This document shows, piece by piece, positions 6,068-6,565 of a stretch of 6,565 nt of DNA (positions within the stretch are counted from its first letter, which is position 1; each line of letters starts with the position of its first letter). Location of the stretch: positions 1-6,565 of the forward strand of contig JBOHTO010000199.1 in assembly GCA_050733695.1 (NCBI GenBank). The letters are read 5' to 3'. Source of the DNA: JBOHTO01 sp050733695. Its GTDB lineage: Bacteria; Gemmatimonadota; Gemmatimonadetes; Gemmatimonadales; Gemmatimonadaceae. The translations under genes were made by a program, and so were the position numbers. The notes beneath the pieces were generated by a model. The model saw only the letters and a program-made list of their open reading frames with translations, did no database searches and was not told where the DNA came from.

Positions 6068-6421
6068 ATGCCCACCATTCGCGAGCTGGTCGGCGCGATC
6101 CGTCAGCGTGATGGCGTCGAGGCCGCGGTAGTGCTGGGCCGCGATGGCCTGCTGATCGACAGCCAGTCGACGCCGACGCTCAACGCGGAGGATCTTGCGG
6201 CCCATGTTCCGCCGATAATAGCCGCCGCGGATGAGTTCGGGAACGCCGCGCGGCGTGGCGGTCTCACCACGGCGGTGCTCGAGCACGCCGGCGGCGTGGC
6301 GGTTCTGTCCGTTCTCTCGGCCGACGCGGTCCTGCTCGTGCTGGTCCACCCCGGCGCCAACGTCGGACAGCTTCTGTTCGAGCTGCGCCGCAACCGCGAA
6401 CGCATTGCCTCGCTCGTCTGA
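6068..6421 (+). CDS. Roadblock/LC7-domain protein (MglB-like family)
   Basis: The 117-residue product consists of a single Roadblock/LC7 domain. It has an N-terminal helix (2-13), then 'GVEAAVVLGRDGLLIDS' (16-32), the characteristic first strand pair with its 'xxDG' turn, a central helix (about 40-60), two strands (67-73 and 76-92, 'GGVAVLSVLSADAVLLVLVHP'), and a C-terminal helix (97-115). Such proteins form dimers and often regulate small Ras-like GTPases: MglB acts on MglA in cell polarity, and similar pairs occur elsewhere. No MglA-type GTPase gene is visible here, so the partner is unknown. The start is set by a strong ribosome binding site, with a candidate promoter just upstream. A response regulator gene begins 37 nt downstream on the same strand, suggesting a signalling role. 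There is no signal peptide or membrane segment, so it should be cytoplasmic. Confidence 0.88.
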   Translation: MPTIRELVGAIRQRDGVEAAVVLGRDGLLIDSQSTPTLNAEDLAAHVPPIIAAADEFGNAARRGGLTTAVLEHAGGVAVLSVLSADAVLLVLVHPGANVGQLLFELRRNRERIASLV

Positions 6422-6429
6422 CGCGCGGC

Positions 6430-6443
6430 GGATGCACGCATCC
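6430..6443. repeat. Short perfect inverted repeat between the Roadblock and response regulator genes
   Basis: GGATGC and GCATCC flank a 2-bp centre. In RNA this could fold as a 5-bp stem with a CACG loop. It starts 9 nt after the Roadblock stop and has no T-tract, so it does not look like an intrinsic terminator. Confidence 0.4.
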
Positions 6444-6445
6444 CG

Positions 6446-6456
6446 GCGCTGAGCGC
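6446..6456. repeat. Second short palindrome just before the response regulator start
   Basis: GCGCT and AGCGC flank a single G, ending 2 nt before the ATG at 6459, where a Shine-Dalgarno would be expected. The only purine-rich match there is a weak TGAG within the palindrome. It may be chance in high-GC DNA. Confidence 0.3.
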
Positions 6457-6458
6457 AC

Positions 6459-6565
6459 ATGGACGAATACTGTCACGTACTCGTCGCGGACGATGAGCCG
6501 CACATCGGGCGCATCATCAAGATGAAGCTCGAGCAGGGACCGTTTCACGTCACGCTCGCGTACGA
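6459..6565 (+). CDS. Response regulator receiver domain protein (5' part; runs off the right edge)
   Basis: Only 35 codons are in the window. 'CHVLVADDEPHIGRIIKMKL' (5-24) is the classic opening of a CheY-like receiver domain: a hydrophobic first strand, the acidic pair Asp11-Asp12 that binds Mg2+, Glu-Pro, and the first helix. The 'FHVTLAY' after it is the second strand. The phospho-acceptor Asp, expected near residue 55, lies outside, as does any output domain, so it may be a lone receiver or a transcription factor. It begins 37 nt after the Roadblock gene on the same strand, which suggests a shared transcript. Its ribosome binding site is weak. Its kinase is unknown; the divergent kinase at 2886-4028 is one candidate by proximity only. 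Confidence 0.88.
   Translation, partial: MDEYCHVLVADDEPHIGRIIKMKLEQGPFHVTLAY

Noticed and set aside
5929..6078. Longer lipoprotein starting at 6078
   Set aside because: It would put 50 residues before the signal peptide and run through both candidate promoters and the opposing Roadblock start.
6264..6548. A 94-codon minus-strand frame across the Roadblock/response-regulator junction
   Set aside because: It is antisense to two recognised domains, and its translation turns to Arg/Ala/Pro low complexity.
1..6565. CRISPR array, insertion sequence, tRNA or rRNA gene
   Set aside because: No regularly spaced repeats, transposase motifs, terminal inverted repeats or cloverleaf/rRNA segments were seen, and the space is almost fully taken by coding sequence.

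Overview
High-GC bacterial chromosomal DNA, coding almost throughout, with GTG starts, overlapping genes and no mobile elements or RNA genes. The protein flavour suggests Gemmatimonadota: a small Gly-Asp lipoprotein in front of serS, a SerRS with an 'NGSALAFPR' motif 3, and a histidine kinase of the 'HQLxTPLSSL' type that I associate with Gemmatimonadota and Bacteroidota. This placement rests on recollection of family sequences, not on a search.

Layout. From 5928 down to 1, the minus strand carries six genes with almost no space between them: a small lipoprotein, serS (seryl-tRNA synthetase), a membrane sensor histidine kinase, pcrA/uvrD (SF1A DNA helicase), gatC, and the first 92 codons of gatA (tRNA-dependent amidotransferase). 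Junctions are a 1-nt gap, a 3-nt gap, a TGATG 1-nt overlap, a second TGATG overlap, and a GTGA 4-nt overlap. They look like one translationally coupled transcript that mixes translation fidelity (SerRS, GatCA), DNA repair and transcription-conflict resolution (PcrA), and envelope sensing (lipoprotein, kinase).

The 139-bp gap at 5929-6067 is a divergent promoter region. It has a sigma70-like promoter for each direction, each with a 17-bp spacer, and a 6-9-6 inverted repeat whose two arms overlap the two -35 boxes. To the right, on the plus strand, are a complete Roadblock/LC7 protein (6068-6421) with a strong ribosome binding site and, after a 37-nt gap holding two small palindromes, the start of a response regulator (6459-end).

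Most of the window is ordinary housekeeping DNA. The points worth a second look are the histidine kinase with no adjacent regulator inside a translation/repair operon and its unusual His-Gln H-box, the glycine-rich insertion near the SerRS N-terminus, and the dyad between the divergent promoters, which might connect the kinase operon with the Roadblock/response-regulator pair. I did not find a clearly new system.
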